Below, one piece after another: positions 53,632-64,000 of a DNA stretch of 64,000 nt. Numbering within the stretch: position 1 is the stretch's first letter; each line of letters opens with the position of its first letter. The notes below the pieces were generated by a model. It saw only the letters and a list, made by a program, of their open reading frames with translations. It searched no databases and was not told the origin of the DNA. A program made the position numbers and the translations under genes. Source of the stretch: Ryuthela nishihirai (taxonomy: Eukaryota; Arthropoda; Arachnida; Araneae; Heptathelidae); the NCBI GenBank assembly GCA_038380435.1, contig JAWZYU010000009.1, positions 65,625,901 to 65,689,900 on the forward strand, given 5' to 3'.

Positions 53632-56545
53632 CTACGGAGGTCCAACCAGACCGTGCAATTTAGTTCTCCAAACAAGTCTATCCTGAGCTACATCTACTGC
53701 ATCTGGCCACTGAACACCAATTCTAACAAGGTCTTGTTTGACATTGTCTGCCCACCGCATCCTAGGTCTCCCCTTCTTTCTGAGGCCTTTAGGCACACTG
53801 TTCATAACCCTATTCGCCAATCTATAATTATTCATACGGGCAACATGACCAAACCAACGGAGTCTCTCTCTGCACAATATGCTGCTTAAAGGAGGTTGCA
53901 AACTCCTTTGCCTAATCTCATCATTAGTTACAAAGTTGAACCACCTAATGCCCAAGATACTGTGTAAGCATCTAGAATCAAAAGCATCTAGTTTCCTGTT
54001 ATCATGTTTACAAAGCGTCCAAGTTTCACTACCATAACTAACCCTAGAAAGAACCAAACTATTATAGTCTAATTTTAGTCTTTAGGTGTATACGCCTATT
54101 TCTCCACTCTCCATAGGTTCTTAAAAGTCCCGGCAGCAATCCCTATTCGTCTGTTAATCTCATGCCGCACATCACCATTATCTGTTACATAGCTCCCAAG
54201 ATAATTAAACTGTGACACCTGCTCAAGACTGCAACCATTCAGATTAACTGAATCACAGCCTGCCTGACCAATTTTCATCACTTTAGTTTTCTCTCTGTTT
54301 ATAACCAAACCTACTCTACTACCAGTCTCATCAACAGCTCGAATGAAAGAGTTCATCTCAACAACATCATTTGCCAAAAGAGCTAAATCATCAGCATAAT
54401 CTAAATCAGAAATTTTCGTATCTCCAGCCCATTTAAGGCCAAAATCTTTCCCTTGAAGTGAATTTCGCATAACATAATCAATAACCAAGCTAAAGAGAAA
54501 AGGAGACAAAATGCACCCTTGTCAAATACCAGAAGTAATGCTAAACCAATTGCTACAAGCCTTACCAACTCTCACAAACGACTCAGTGTTATTATAGAGA
54601 GCTTTCATAATGTTAACTAACTTGTCTGGTATACTATATGATCTCACAATCAACCACAAATTATGACGATCAACAGAGTCGAAAGCCTTTTTGAAATCAA
54701 CAAAGCTAGCAACCAAAGGTTTCTGAAACTCGAAACATTTCTCAAGAATCTGTCTGAGTGAAAATATCTGATCCACACATCCCCTACCACTTCTGAATCC
54801 ACATTGCTCATCACGCAATTGACTGTCAACCAGATTCTTAATTCTATTAAGCACAATCATGGAAAGAACTTTACCTGGAACAGAGAGTAGGCTGATACCC
54901 CTATAGTTATCACAAGAACTGCGATCACTTTTTTTGAAAATAGGGATAACAATAGCTCTGGTAAAATCCTTAGGAACCATGCCTTTATCATAAAAGATAT
55001 TCAGAATTTCAGTCATCCAAGTGGTAGCCGAAACATTCCCAGCTCTAAGCATTTCCGTAGTAATTTCATCTACCCCTGGGGATTTATGAAGTTTAAGTTT
55101 AGAAACAGCCAAAACAACTTCAGATTGTGTTATAGGTCCAACATTAAAGCCACCAATGCATCTATCATCATTGCAAACAATGGGAGTAGAACTAACTACA
55201 TTGTTTAGAACATCACTGAAATGCTCAGCCCACCTAGCCATGACAGAATACTCCCCTTCTATAACCTTACCTTGTTTATCCTTCAATCCTTGTATGCCTG
55301 TCCGTTTTCTACCACACAAAACATTAACTATCTGGTACAGCTCTCTGCTGTTGTGCTGTCTAACTGCTTCCTCGGCTTTGTCAGCCCAACCATCAAGCCA
55401 AAGATTCTTATCAGCAGCTAACTGATCCTTTACAAGTTTATTAAGGTCTCTGTAATGCTTTCTATTAGGACTAGTAGGGTATTGATTAAGAACATTCCTG
55501 CAGTTCTTTCTTTCCGAAATAAGCTCAAGTGCCTTATCACTCAGATAATTCTGCCTCTTCTGCTCCTTTTTTCCTAAAAGAGTACTGTTAGTGTCCAAAA
55601 AAGCCTGTTTAAAATGATCCCATTCTTCCTCAACTTCAGTAGTAAGCAAACCATGACTGTCATAATGACTAAGTAACCTATCATGGTAAGCTTTGGCTAT
55701 AACTGGATCTTTCAGAGCTTCAGTATTAAAAGTAAATTTTTTAACCCTAGCACAACACTTTTTAAGTTTAAGTTGCAACACACTTTTAACGAGGTAATGG
55801 TCAGATCCAATTTCAGCTCCCCTATATGCCCTGGTATTCCTAACAGAACTAGTCCATTTGCTGTTAATTAATATGTAATCAATCATATTCTTATGCAGCC
55901 CATCAGGTGAAACCCATGTGTACTTATGTATGTCGCGGTGTTTGTAATAAGTGTTAGTTATTCTGAATCCATTGAGTTTACTTACCTGTAGGAGACGTTG
56001 CCCATTGCCATTGCAGCTACCAATACCAAAAGGGCCTATTACTCCTCCCCAAAGGGCAGAGTCAGTACCAACTTTGGCATTGAAGTCACCAAGAACAAGG
56101 GTAATATCTCCTTTCTTGACAGAATTCAAAATATCCTGAAGTTGTTCATAAAACCTATCCTTCTGATCCTCATCGGCATCCTCAGTGGGGACATAACAGC
56201 AGATAACATTCAAGTCTTTAACGCTTGTCTGAAATTTTGCTGTAAGAAACCTTTCATTAATGCACTCATATCCTAGAAGAGCATCGCTAGCGTGTCTGCT
56301 GAGAAGCAGACCCACGCCTTGGTGATGCTTATTGTCGTCCTCCCTGAAAAGAGAAATTTAAGATTATTTTTAAGAATCTGACCTTTATCTGTCCATCTGG
56401 TCTCTTGCAAGCCGAGAATATCTAAATTATAACGGTGGAATTTTTGAGTGTCTAATAATGTCAAGAGAGCTTGCAATGATGACACAGTGTTTAAATTTAG
56501 CACCTTAAAGTTACTGTTTATTTGCCTCTTATTGGATGTTGTCAT
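53632..56545 (-). pseudogene. LINE C EN-RT polyprotein, three lesions
   Basis: About 960 codons. EN: 'YNLDILGLQETRWTDKGQIL', 'LVLGDFNAKVGTDSALWGGV', 'TYYKHRDIHKYTWVSPDG', 'IGSDHYLVKS'. RT: 'IPIFKKSDRSSCDNYRGISL', 'CGFRSGRGCVDQIFSLRQIL', 'ASFVDFKKAFDSVDR' (first catalytic D), QGCILSPFLFSLVIDY and 'LDYADDLALLAND' (YADD). C-terminus: 'RLRWFGHVARMNNYRLANRV', 'GRPRMRWADNVKQDLVRIGV', 'QDRLVWR'. Lesions relative to B: a 1-bp loss near 56340, an R-to-TGA change at 54523-54525 just before QGCILSP, and a 2-bp loss near 54107. Catalytic motifs are intact. The product would copy its RNA into nicked DNA and may also mobilise the SINEs (inference). Confidence 0.92.
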
Positions 56546-57263
56546 TTTCTTTTGAGGGATAAAAAAACAAGGTGGAAATTGAGAGATTCACAGTTTGAAG
56601 GACTTTCTAAACTAGTGCAAAATCAATTCTCGATAAATTATCACATACAGTTTTCTGGTCATTTTTTTTAGGTTGGAACTACATTTCACTTTATAATATA
56701 CTAAAAATATTAAGGTTTTCCATTTATATTATTTCACTTTCTTTCTACCATTATTTATTTCAGCATATATTATGCTACAATAGAAATATGGATGCTAAAT
56801 CAGTGTCATGGCCATAATTTAAATTCACAGGCCAAAAACGGTTAAAAAATATTGGCTTATAAGATGTCAAAGTTTTTTTTTTTCTCTTTGGGATTATTCT
56901 AAAAAAATTCTATTGTAACATCCTGTAAAAGTGAGTCACTACAAAAAATAACTTGTTGAATTAAAATTCCTGAGATAAAGTGGGCAGTAATCCAAAATAG
57001 CTCTAAGCAATACAAAACAATTTGTTGGTTCACAAGTGGCAAAATTAAAATAGCCAAATGAAAGCACATGAGAACACTATTTTTTTTAAATAATAATAAA
57101 TGTGCATTATCATAATTTTAATTTCAAATAAATGAGCACAAATTAATAAATGAAAATTTAGTGTATTTTCATCACACCATTTTCATTTAAATATGTTTTA
57201 TGTGGTCTCATGAAAATACATTTAAAAATGCTAATTATTTTAACACTATATTTTTGTACCTAC
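56546..57263. other. GABPA intron, nothing further seen
   Basis: AT-rich intron sequence between LINE C and the PNT exon, with no repeat recognised. Confidence 0.5.
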
Positions 57264-57476
57264 CAACAATTTTACATTTTCTTAGCAATTCCAAATGTGT
57301 CCAGAAAAGATCCCCAGGATCATATGGCACTTTTTTAACAAAATCAACATGTGTTAATTGTACAAGTTGTTTTCCAGTGATGTTCCAGTCATTTAAATTA
57401 ACATTTGACAGATTAAAATGCAATGCAGCCCATTCAATCCAATGCCGCACATGCTCTTCAGTCCACTTCAAAGGAT
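57264..57476 (-). CDS. GABPA: GABP-alpha-like ETS factor, pointed (PNT) domain exon
   Basis: 213 bp from acceptor ttttttatag to a donor gtaggt. It encodes DPLKWTEEHVRHWIEWAALH, FNLSNVNLNDWNITGKQLVQ, LTHVDFVKKVPYDPGDLFWT and HLELLRKCKIV, a PNT/SAM helical bundle in the GABP-alpha pattern (W.E.V..W..W, L.I.G..L..L...DF....P, W.HLELLRK). Starting with two bases and ending with one, it joins the linker exon at 41328 in phase, so a direct splice over about 15.9 kb is possible. An alternative donor (gtacaa, four bases further) would shift the frame. The preceding exon should end with one base completing Asp. Confidence 0.93.
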
Positions 57477-58188
57477 CTATAAAAAATAAAACACACACAC
57501 ATATACTTGAATACAAACAAAATATTTAACACTTTTTCAAACTTAATTTATCAAATTTTATTCAAATGCTACAAAACTGGCAGAAAAAAAAAGAGAGGAA
57601 AATGAGTGCGGAAGAATATCGAACATAAATCCCATCTCTGAAAAAAAAAAATGCAAATATAAAGAGGGTGAGGAAGATAATAGAAATTTTCAAAGCTATA
57701 TTAACCCTTTTAGTGTCCAGGTCATATGTATATGTTGACAGAATCTGAAATGAGAGGCCGAGGACATATGTATCCATTTTTAGTACAACAACAATAACAA
57801 CAACAATACAAAAAATCGATTTTTATAAAATCAAAATTGCCATTTGAAAATATTTTACTTACATCTTTTAAAAATATGTAATTCAAGTTAGAAAAATAAT
57901 ACTTTCTTTTTTCATTTGATACATATTTCTTTAAACTAGGATATAAATAATTTGTTAAAGCCATCTGATCGCCATTTGTTAGACCTGATATACGATAAGT
58001 ACTGTTGATTATTTGTTAACATTATTCAATGGTGAAGCAACCCTCTGATCTAGCTCACAAGTTTGATTTGAACTATTATCAACAAATTTTCCTTAAAGTC
58101 TCGAAAATCTCCCGAAAATTAATTAAAAAAAACTGCTATTTTTAAAAACGGAAAATTTTGGAAGTAATTATGAAGTACATGCTTCTGT
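57477..58188. other. No gene seen
   Basis: Upstream of the PNT exon, probably intron. It contains CA, AAC and A-rich simple repeats but no recognisable N-terminal GABPA exon. Confidence 0.45.
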
Positions 58189-58345
58189 TATTACAAATAT
58201 CTGAAAAAAACTATCGCTGCCTCTACTGGAATCGAACCTGCAACTCTCTAGATATATACTAGTAATCTAGATACATCCAGAGTATCAGAGTTGTGGGTTC
58301 GATTCCTGCCATGGCAACGATAACTTTTTTCAGATGTTTGCAATA
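58189..58345. repeat. Palindrome with a tRNA T-arm/B box in each arm
   Basis: The left arm (ctgaaaaaaactatcgctgc, then ggaatcgaacctgcaactct) and the right arm (agagttgtgggttcgattcc, then gcaacgataacttttttcag) are inverse to each other around tctagatatatactagtaatctaga. Each arm contains a B-box-like GGTTCGATTCC facing outward. It looks like two head-to-head tRNA 3' halves. There are no A boxes, so it is not a functional tRNA pair. Confidence 0.65.
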
Positions 58346-58446
58346 ATTATTGAAGTTATTTTCTACAGGTAATCTGTGTATTTATTAATGGCATGCTTCT
58401 GTTTTTTTTTTCTGTTTTATATTCCTTTCTACCTTAAAGCTATTTT

Positions 58447-58893
58447 AATTAAAACAATTTAAAATTCTCTGTCATTGAGCAATAAAATTTTAAAGTTTAT
58501 CCTTCAAACTATTTGTATGTTGAAAGTTATTAGGAGAAAACTCAGAAGCATTTCAGGGCAATGACAGTCTTCAGTGAAGTGACACTTTGTGGTGACGTTA
58601 GGTCTGTTTAGACAAAGCTTCTTTCCACATGTCGTGAAGGGCGATTCCAGTGTCTCAGTTGCAGGTTGCCCTTCACGACATGTGGAAAAAAGCTCTTTGT
58701 CTAAACAGACCTAATGTCACCACATAGTGTCACTTCACTGAAGACGGAGCACTGTCATTGCTCTGAAAAGCTTCTGTGTTTTCTCCTAAAAACTTTCAAC
58801 ATACAAATAATTTGAAGGATAAACTTTAAAATTTTATTGCTCAACGACAGAGAATTTTAAGTTATTTTTAATTAATATATCTGAGCAAGAAGG
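58447..58893. repeat. Long palindrome, about 200-bp arms, 25-bp spacer
   Basis: Left arm 58447-58642 and right arm 58668-58893 are near-perfect inverses ('gttaggtctgtttagacaaa', 'ccacatgtcgtgaagggc', 'cttcagtgaagtgacact', 'ttctctgtc'). The right arm has a few short insertions. The spacer is gattccagtgtctcagttgc plus five bases. It has no coding content. It is probably a foldback MITE; end motif and target duplication are not clear. Confidence 0.85.
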
Positions 58894-60739
58894 TCCTTTT
58901 AATTGTGTAGTTATTTTAATATCCCTAGAATTATTTTTATCATTTATATCATTATCACAGCATTCAATGCATCATCCCACTCCTCAAATCGAAAATATAA
59001 AAACTGAGCCTTCCTAGGCTTCAAGACTGGCTACAACTAGGTCATGGCTCACTGCAGTGAAGGATGTAGGTGGCTCACATGGGCGATTTTCATTCCCTAT
59101 GTTATAAGTGGCTCCATAATAGATTGTTTAGTGTTGTTCCCATATATCAAAAGAATCTGTGACTGTCATCTATGCTTATCGATTTTATTACTGTAACTTA
59201 TCAATCTTTCAGTCAGTTGGTCTATCAGTCATTTTTTTGGAGTCATGGTATATCAGATGGTGAGCTTACAACTTGTTGCTATGGATATTTTATTTAACAT
59301 GACATTAGGTTACATATTAATTTTCATTTCATTATTTTTTTGTTTTCAACAAAATAACTTTGATCTTGTTCCATTTCCTGAATTCTTGAAAATGAATGAG
59401 GTCTTGGATATGGAAGTAAAAAGGACTTCCTTGACATGGAAATCAGCCCTTCTGTGGGATGGCAGTTGCAGCATAAGTTTTTTTATAACCCCTGCCCCCA
59501 CTACATACTTACTGAGAAAATTTTACTCTCCCCACTGTAATGCACCAAAGAATATTAGCTTTTCAAGTTAAACCTTTTGCCTGATCCAAATTTATTCAAA
59601 ATTCCGGATAGCTTTGTCGGGCGCCAGACAATTTTAACTTGCCAAATAAAGTTGAAATAGGGTTCGTTATGTATATAGCATTACTTATCGAGTAAGAATT
59701 CAAAAAGGATTGTCAAGTTTAATTAAAGTTTAAATCTAATCAAAAATCAATTAACGTTGCTCAAGAGAAAAATAACAAAAATTCAAAAGTTTCTAAAACA
59801 AACAAAGTTTATTTCCAAAAATTCACCAAACTCATTGATGAATACAAAAGTTGGAAAACTAGCAACTCACATATATCTAAATCTCTACTGCATCTCTCTC
59901 CACTACAATACTACATCTCCACTGACAATTCTCATTCTCTCCACTAACTATGACTATACTTCTGCCTCTGATTCTGTGACCTAACATCACTTAGTTACGA
60001 CATGCTGTGTACAAATCTGGCACCTGTCTGTTGCACGCTGGGAAAACATTTGAATAATCTGACGATTGCACTAGCTATGACATAAGAGGGGTCATGTCCT
60101 ACACGCTTACATTAGTGGCTGACAATCAAAAGGTCAGAGTAGCTACAGCTCGGAAACAAGAATTGCGATGTCCAAAAAAAAAAATCCCCAAAATGATAAA
60201 TATAATGTAAATAAAGCAAAACTGGTTAAGGAAAAGTAAAAGTGAATGGGTGGACCATCACACCACCCACCTATACACACTCACTGGGTCATTTTACTCC
60301 CCACCATCCACCAGCAAAATTTAATTTTTTTTATTACGAGTTTTTAAGTTGATATTCAACAGTTTTAAAAGATTTAACTCCCCCCCCCCCCCCCCAGTAA
60401 CTTGGTTGTACCACTCTGACAATATAGACATTTTTTTTTTTGCTTTGGTGCACTAACTTTTCGACACTTAGTTACAAGATCCCCAAAATTTGACACTCAA
60501 AGAAAAAAAAAAAAATCATAATATTTAGTAAAAAAAAGCAGCCAAGAAAGTATTCCTCCATTTTATAAGAGGGCAGAAAATCCCATTAATGTGAATATAC
60601 AAGTCACCTTGTATAATGCTGACCTATGTTTTAAAATATATCACACTGAAAAGAATCATTAAAAGAAATAAAAATTATGTTTCAGGTAAATATATTATTC
60701 GAGAAGAAATTTCCTTCCAATTAATATAAAATTCAACTG
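58894..60739. other. No gene seen
   Basis: The 108-codon open frame at 59245-59571 has a hydrophobic N-terminal stretch but no family resemblance, and I would not call it. A C run (60381-60396) and A/T runs are present. Confidence 0.45.
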
Positions 60740-60910
60740 TTTTTATTCATCACGTTTCCCAAAATTAAGCCTTAATTGCATAGCCCAATCTACTTTTTCC
60801 CTATATTACCGTGAAAAAGTCTTATTAAAATTAATATGCATGGAAATCTGTTTAAATTTTTCATAAAATTTGGAGTTAAATTCTGTTCAGTTTGGTATAT
60901 AAATTCAGTT
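60740..60910. repeat. AT-rich repeat R, third copy
   Basis: It follows the same ordered blocks as 47960-48600: 'aattaagccttaattgcata', 'cttattaaaattaatatg', 'cataaaatttggagttaaat', 'cagtttggtatata'. Its ends cannot be fixed. Confidence 0.5.
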
Positions 60911-61734
60911 TGGTAAAATAAGTTAAAGGTTGCAATTACACAGTGATATGATATATTAAATAAAATTTAAAAACAATCTACAGTGTTAAAATCAAATGGC
61001 CTTAATGCTCTAAAACATATTCTTCTACATCATTGTATTCAACAACATGTATGAGCTATTAGCTTATTGCTATAATCACATAAGAAATTCCACTAGAGAA
61101 GATCTAAGTGCTTTATTCTGCTTATAGTTCAAGTATTTAAAGTTCTTAGTTATATACTCACAAGAAGGTTGCATTTAGATGGTATATCGTGCAACAGACA
61201 TCGTGCAAAACCAGACTGGTACACTTGACAAACTTGGTGGAGAAACACAGTTCTCTTATTTGTGGTGCAATTGTTGATGTTTAATTCTTGTTGTCTTAAA
61301 TCCTTAATGTTGACTCATATTGCAGTTGGGCCACTATTCAATTCCAGGATCTGTAATCATTTTAATTACTGATGGTCAAGTTGTTAATCAAGTTCAGTGG
61401 AGAAGTGGAAATTAACTGGACTATATTCTGCTTATATTTGGTACTGCTTATATTTCAATTTATATATGGTACTTCAACTATATTTGGTATTTTGGTACTT
61501 ATATTTCTGCTTATATTTCAATGTAATACATAGGTTTTAAGTTTGCAACTTCTTACTTGATGGATTATCAACAGCAGAAATTACTTAACGCAAATTTAAT
61601 TTAAAAAACACATTGCAAATTTAAAGGCATTCGATTTGAAAAGAGGTTGAAGTTTCAACTTAATACATTTAAACTACAGTTTAAAATCATATTAATAGTT
61701 AAAAAACAATTTCTCCACTGTTGATTAACAATTC
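60911..61734. other. No gene seen
   Basis: AT-rich sequence with local duplications of 'ctgcttatatttggta'-type strings at 61425-61520. It holds no domain. Confidence 0.45.
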
Positions 61735-62550
61735 ATGTTCACACATGACTCAGAAGTTAATGAAGAGTTACCATATCTTGATGTATTAATTAAATGTGAA
61801 CATTTAAGTTGTACTACTGCAGTATATTGAAAATCTACGTTTACCCCAAATTTAATACCATACAACTCTACACACCCTATTAATTATAGGAAATTGGCAA
61901 TAAATGCATATTTCATACGAGCCAACAGATACTCATCTAACACTAAAATACTACAGAAAGAAATAAAAACAATATATGATATAACAAGGTCAGCGGGATA
62001 TCCCGATAAATTTGTGGATAAAATTCAGAAAACAGCCAAATTTAAAATGCAGCAAACAACACAACCTAATCCTGCACAAATATCAAATAAAACACAATAT
62101 ACACACAGTTTTCCATATATTCCAGGGATATCTAAAACTATGAAAAATACCTTAATTAAATATGATTTAAAAATGCCATATATAGTAAATAACATTATCA
62201 AAAAACTAATAATTAACGATAGAGATAAATGTGTTCCAACAGGAGGGGTGTATAATGCATAAATACTGGATGCTGAAAATAAATTGGGGGGTGGGGAACA
62301 TACAGGACATATGAACAATATATATCAGAGCATCAACAGGATATAAAAAAATTAATACAGCATTATCACAAACAATACTTCAAAATCAAATACAAGTAGA
62401 AAATTTAACCTATAAAGCTATAGAAGCACCACCAAATAAATATCAATTACAATATACTGAAAATATTTTGATTAATTTACATAGAGAGCACTTGTGCAAT
62501 ACAGAGATTCCATCTGGTGGCGCGGAACCTCCTGTTGTGCGAGCAACATG
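61735..62550 (+). pseudogene. Penelope-like element, C-terminal fragment with GIY-YIG remnants
   Basis: It starts abruptly in the RT thumb ('FTHDSEVNEELPYLDVLIKC', 'STFTPNLIPYNSTHPINYRK'). After a TGA near 61827 it continues in a 122-codon open stretch (61894-62262: 'YSSNTKILQKEIKTIYDITR', 'FPYIPGISKTMKNTLIKYDL'). A further frameshift leads to 'RTYEQYISEHQQDIKK', which matches the R-T-F-x-x-R-x-x-E-H region of the Penelope GIY-YIG endonuclease. A last C-terminal piece follows, 'YKAIEAPPNKYQLQYTENIL'. It is 5'-truncated and broken. It supplies the part missing from the Penelope copy at 43589-47226. Confidence 0.8.
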
Positions 62551-63235
62551 ATAAAATTAAAATTCACTGATAGGAGGAGATTCCAATTTAAAGACTTAAC
62601 ATCGTGTAGTATAGTGCCAGATAAAGTCCTGCTGGTGCATGGGACGAAACATGTCATCCTGACAGCATGAAGCAGGGGGTCCCCATTGGATTTTAATGTT
62701 GATATCTATGGGTCAACTCAGCCAACTCAGGTCAACAAAGCACAAAATGCAGCACACATGTAGAGCCCATGTTTTGCCCTGATCTCCAACATGACATCCA
62801 AAATACAAGTTATAGGCTTTCTTTACAATCTTTGTCAAAGAATGACCCTGGGATTTTAAAATTGAATTTCCACACACACATAACAAAACTTATCTGGCAC
62901 ATTAACACATCCGCGATGCTGCCTTCATGCCATTTAAAATGCCAACTCACTCTTCAACATCCAGGATATGTTCCTCCTACGATGAAAACAACAAGAATGG
63001 CGGTCTGAGGTAAAGTTACTGTTACGTGTTTTCTCCCACTTGGCAATCAGTGTTGCCAGTCACAAAAAGTAAAATATCTGTATCCCCCCAGTTGTCTGGA
63101 GGTGTTGGTATAAAAATACCTTAATAGGAGTAAAAATGACCAATAACATAAAAATGTGATGTGCTAGCCATTTTTTAAGGACAGATCTGAAATCAGCACC
63201 TAAAAAATAGCTAAAGGCAGCTACAATTGTTCATG
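62551..63235. other. No gene seen
   Basis: It may include the tail of the Penelope fragment; otherwise no recognisable feature. Confidence 0.45.
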
Positions 63236-63239
63236 TTAT

Positions 63240-63935
63240 AAAAACCTTGTAAACCAGTGTTATTATAGTTCATGTGATAATTACAGGGAAATCACTCAGT
63301 CTGTTGCAAATAAAGTTCTTCACATTATTGTGCTTAAGAGAATTAAACACTTAATTGATTAGCAACTTCAGGATGAATAGTGCTGGTTCAGAGATGGCAG
63401 GGGATGTACAGACCAAATTTTCCACTTAGATTACGAGAAATATTTAGAGTTTAAAAAACCTGTAGCTACCAGCTTTGTAGACTTCAAATATGACTCTGTT
63501 AATCATCATAATTGCAGTTGACTGTGAGATCATATAGCATACTTGGAAAGTTAGTTAATATTATGATGCTATCTATACCAGTCTTAAATAGCATTACAGA
63601 GAGCTTAATAAAAGTCTAAAGGATCAGTTGAAAGCTAAGAATTCTTGGATTAACAGCTTGGCTGGCAAAACGGAGAAAGCAGCAAGGCATCACAACAATA
63701 GAGAATTATACCAGATAACAAATATTTTGCATGGGAATAAAAACGTTTTAGCTTAAAGAGATTAAGGAATAAAGATGGCAATATTATTAAAGATGAGGTT
63801 TCTATCATGACCAGAAGGGCTGAGAATTTCAGAGATAGCCTGAAGAATGTGGTTAGTTCTACTCCCATTGTTTGTAATGACGATAGATGTATTACTGATT
63901 CTAATGTTGCACTTTAACTATCTCAAAATTATTCC
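63240..63935 (+). mobile_element. LINE copy E, scrambled fragments
   Basis: An RT piece comes first (63240-63590: 'VANKVLHIIVLKRIKHLID', 'FRDGRGCTDQIF', 'TSFVDFKYDSVNHHN', 'YSILGKLVNIMMLSI'), followed directly by a piece that in intact copies lies upstream of the RT (63590-63935: 'LNKSLKDQLKAKNSWINSLA', 'ARHHNNRELYQITNILHG'). The order is the reverse of the family layout, so this is two insertions side by side or an internal rearrangement. It is heavily mutated. Confidence 0.82.
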
Positions 63936-64000
63936 TACATATTCAACACTGGCAGACGAAAGTAAGTAAAACACCAATTTTACTGACTATATTGGAGGAA
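63936..64000. other. Window edge, nothing seen
   Basis: A short stretch after the LINE fragment with no recognisable feature. Confidence 0.4.

Larger units (their letters stand above)
53571..56545 (-). mobile_element. LINE copy C (RTE-like), young, with variant 5' end
   Basis: Nearly identical to copy B from the middle of the first endonuclease strand to the tail. It has three visible coding lesions only. Upstream of about 56435 it diverges abruptly from copy B and lacks its 5' leader, ending in 'MTTSNKRQINSNFKVLNLNT' coding sequence near 56545. The 3' end is the ATG-triplet tail. Same orientation as GABPA, inside its 16-kb intron. Confidence 0.92.

Noticed and set aside
53500..53889. Serine-rich protein on the plus strand
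   Set aside because: The poly-serine comes from the (TCA)n tail of LINE C, and the rest is the LINE's antisense strand.
50529..56276. Plus-strand open frames of 62-163 codons over LINE B and C
   Set aside because: They are antisense shadows of the well-supported minus-strand EN-RT frames.
59245..59571. 108-codon plus-strand open frame with a hydrophobic start
   Set aside because: It has no family resemblance and no flanking splice or regulatory signal. A frame of this length is expected by chance in a 64-kb window.
57235..64000. N-terminal GABPA exons (ubiquitin-like domain)
   Set aside because: I scanned the minus strand upstream of the PNT exon and saw no peptide matching the N-terminal domain or the segment just before PNT; those exons are probably outside the window.

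Overview
This is a eukaryotic, AT-rich, intron-containing and heavily transposon-loaded genomic window, most plausibly from an arthropod. A chelicerate such as a spider is my best guess, from the mix of abundant tRNA-derived SINEs, a DUF4817-type mariner-like element, Penelope elements and RTE-like LINEs; the sequence alone does not prove the taxon. No prokaryotic operon, CRISPR array or rRNA gene is present. One cellular gene is recognisable; nearly everything else is mobile DNA of different ages.

Host gene. On the minus strand, four exons of a GA-binding protein alpha (GABPA / Drosophila Ets97D type) ETS transcription factor are visible: a pointed (PNT/SAM) exon at 57264-57476, a linker exon at 41182-41328, the main ETS exon at 39365-39588 and the terminal ETS exon with stop codon at 35530-35709. 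Splice sites and phases agree across all four. The first three visible exons are separated by a roughly 16 kb intron and a 1.6 kb intron; the last intron is 3.7 kb. The N-terminal exons lie beyond the right edge or are not recognisable here.

Left third (1-29200). This part holds degraded SINEs and an old plus-strand RTE-like LINE (2381-5440, with an inverted internal piece). A nearly intact mariner-like DNA transposon follows (7923-9390, 91-bp TIRs, TA duplication, transposase broken by one stop codon). Then come a 1.7 kb degenerate tandem repeat (9990-11715), two copies of a long palindromic TA-flanked MITE (13498-14007 and 28678-29195), a mosaic of inverted modules (14600-16495) and an unclassified TIR element with subterminal repeats (17710-18369). 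A 576-bp element carrying two tRNA-like cores, opposed terminal repeats and a 14-bp target duplication lies at 20962-21537. After it come a hAT-like remnant, a Tc1-like element carrying a GC-rich foreign insert (23794-25526) and a Tigger/pogo-like element (25540-28247).

Middle and right. From 29200 to 35500 there is little but SINE remnants. The large GABPA intron holds a multiply nested cluster (41805-49070): an old LINE split by a hAT element, a SINE within a SINE, a Penelope-like element with inverted terminal repeats (itself hit by a Tc1-like element), and a piggyBac-like TTAA element. Next to it lie two young, nearly identical LINE copies on the minus strand (49197-52778 and about 53571-56545). 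Beyond the PNT exon are a tRNA-arm palindrome, a near-perfect 200-bp-arm palindrome, a Penelope C-terminal fragment with GIY-YIG remnants, and a scrambled LINE fragment.

The best candidates for something undescribed are the tRNA-bearing inverted-repeat element at 20962-21537 with the related palindrome near 58200, the element with internal subterminal repeats at 17710-18369, and the two long palindromic MITEs. The Penelope insertion is unusually well delimited and informative.
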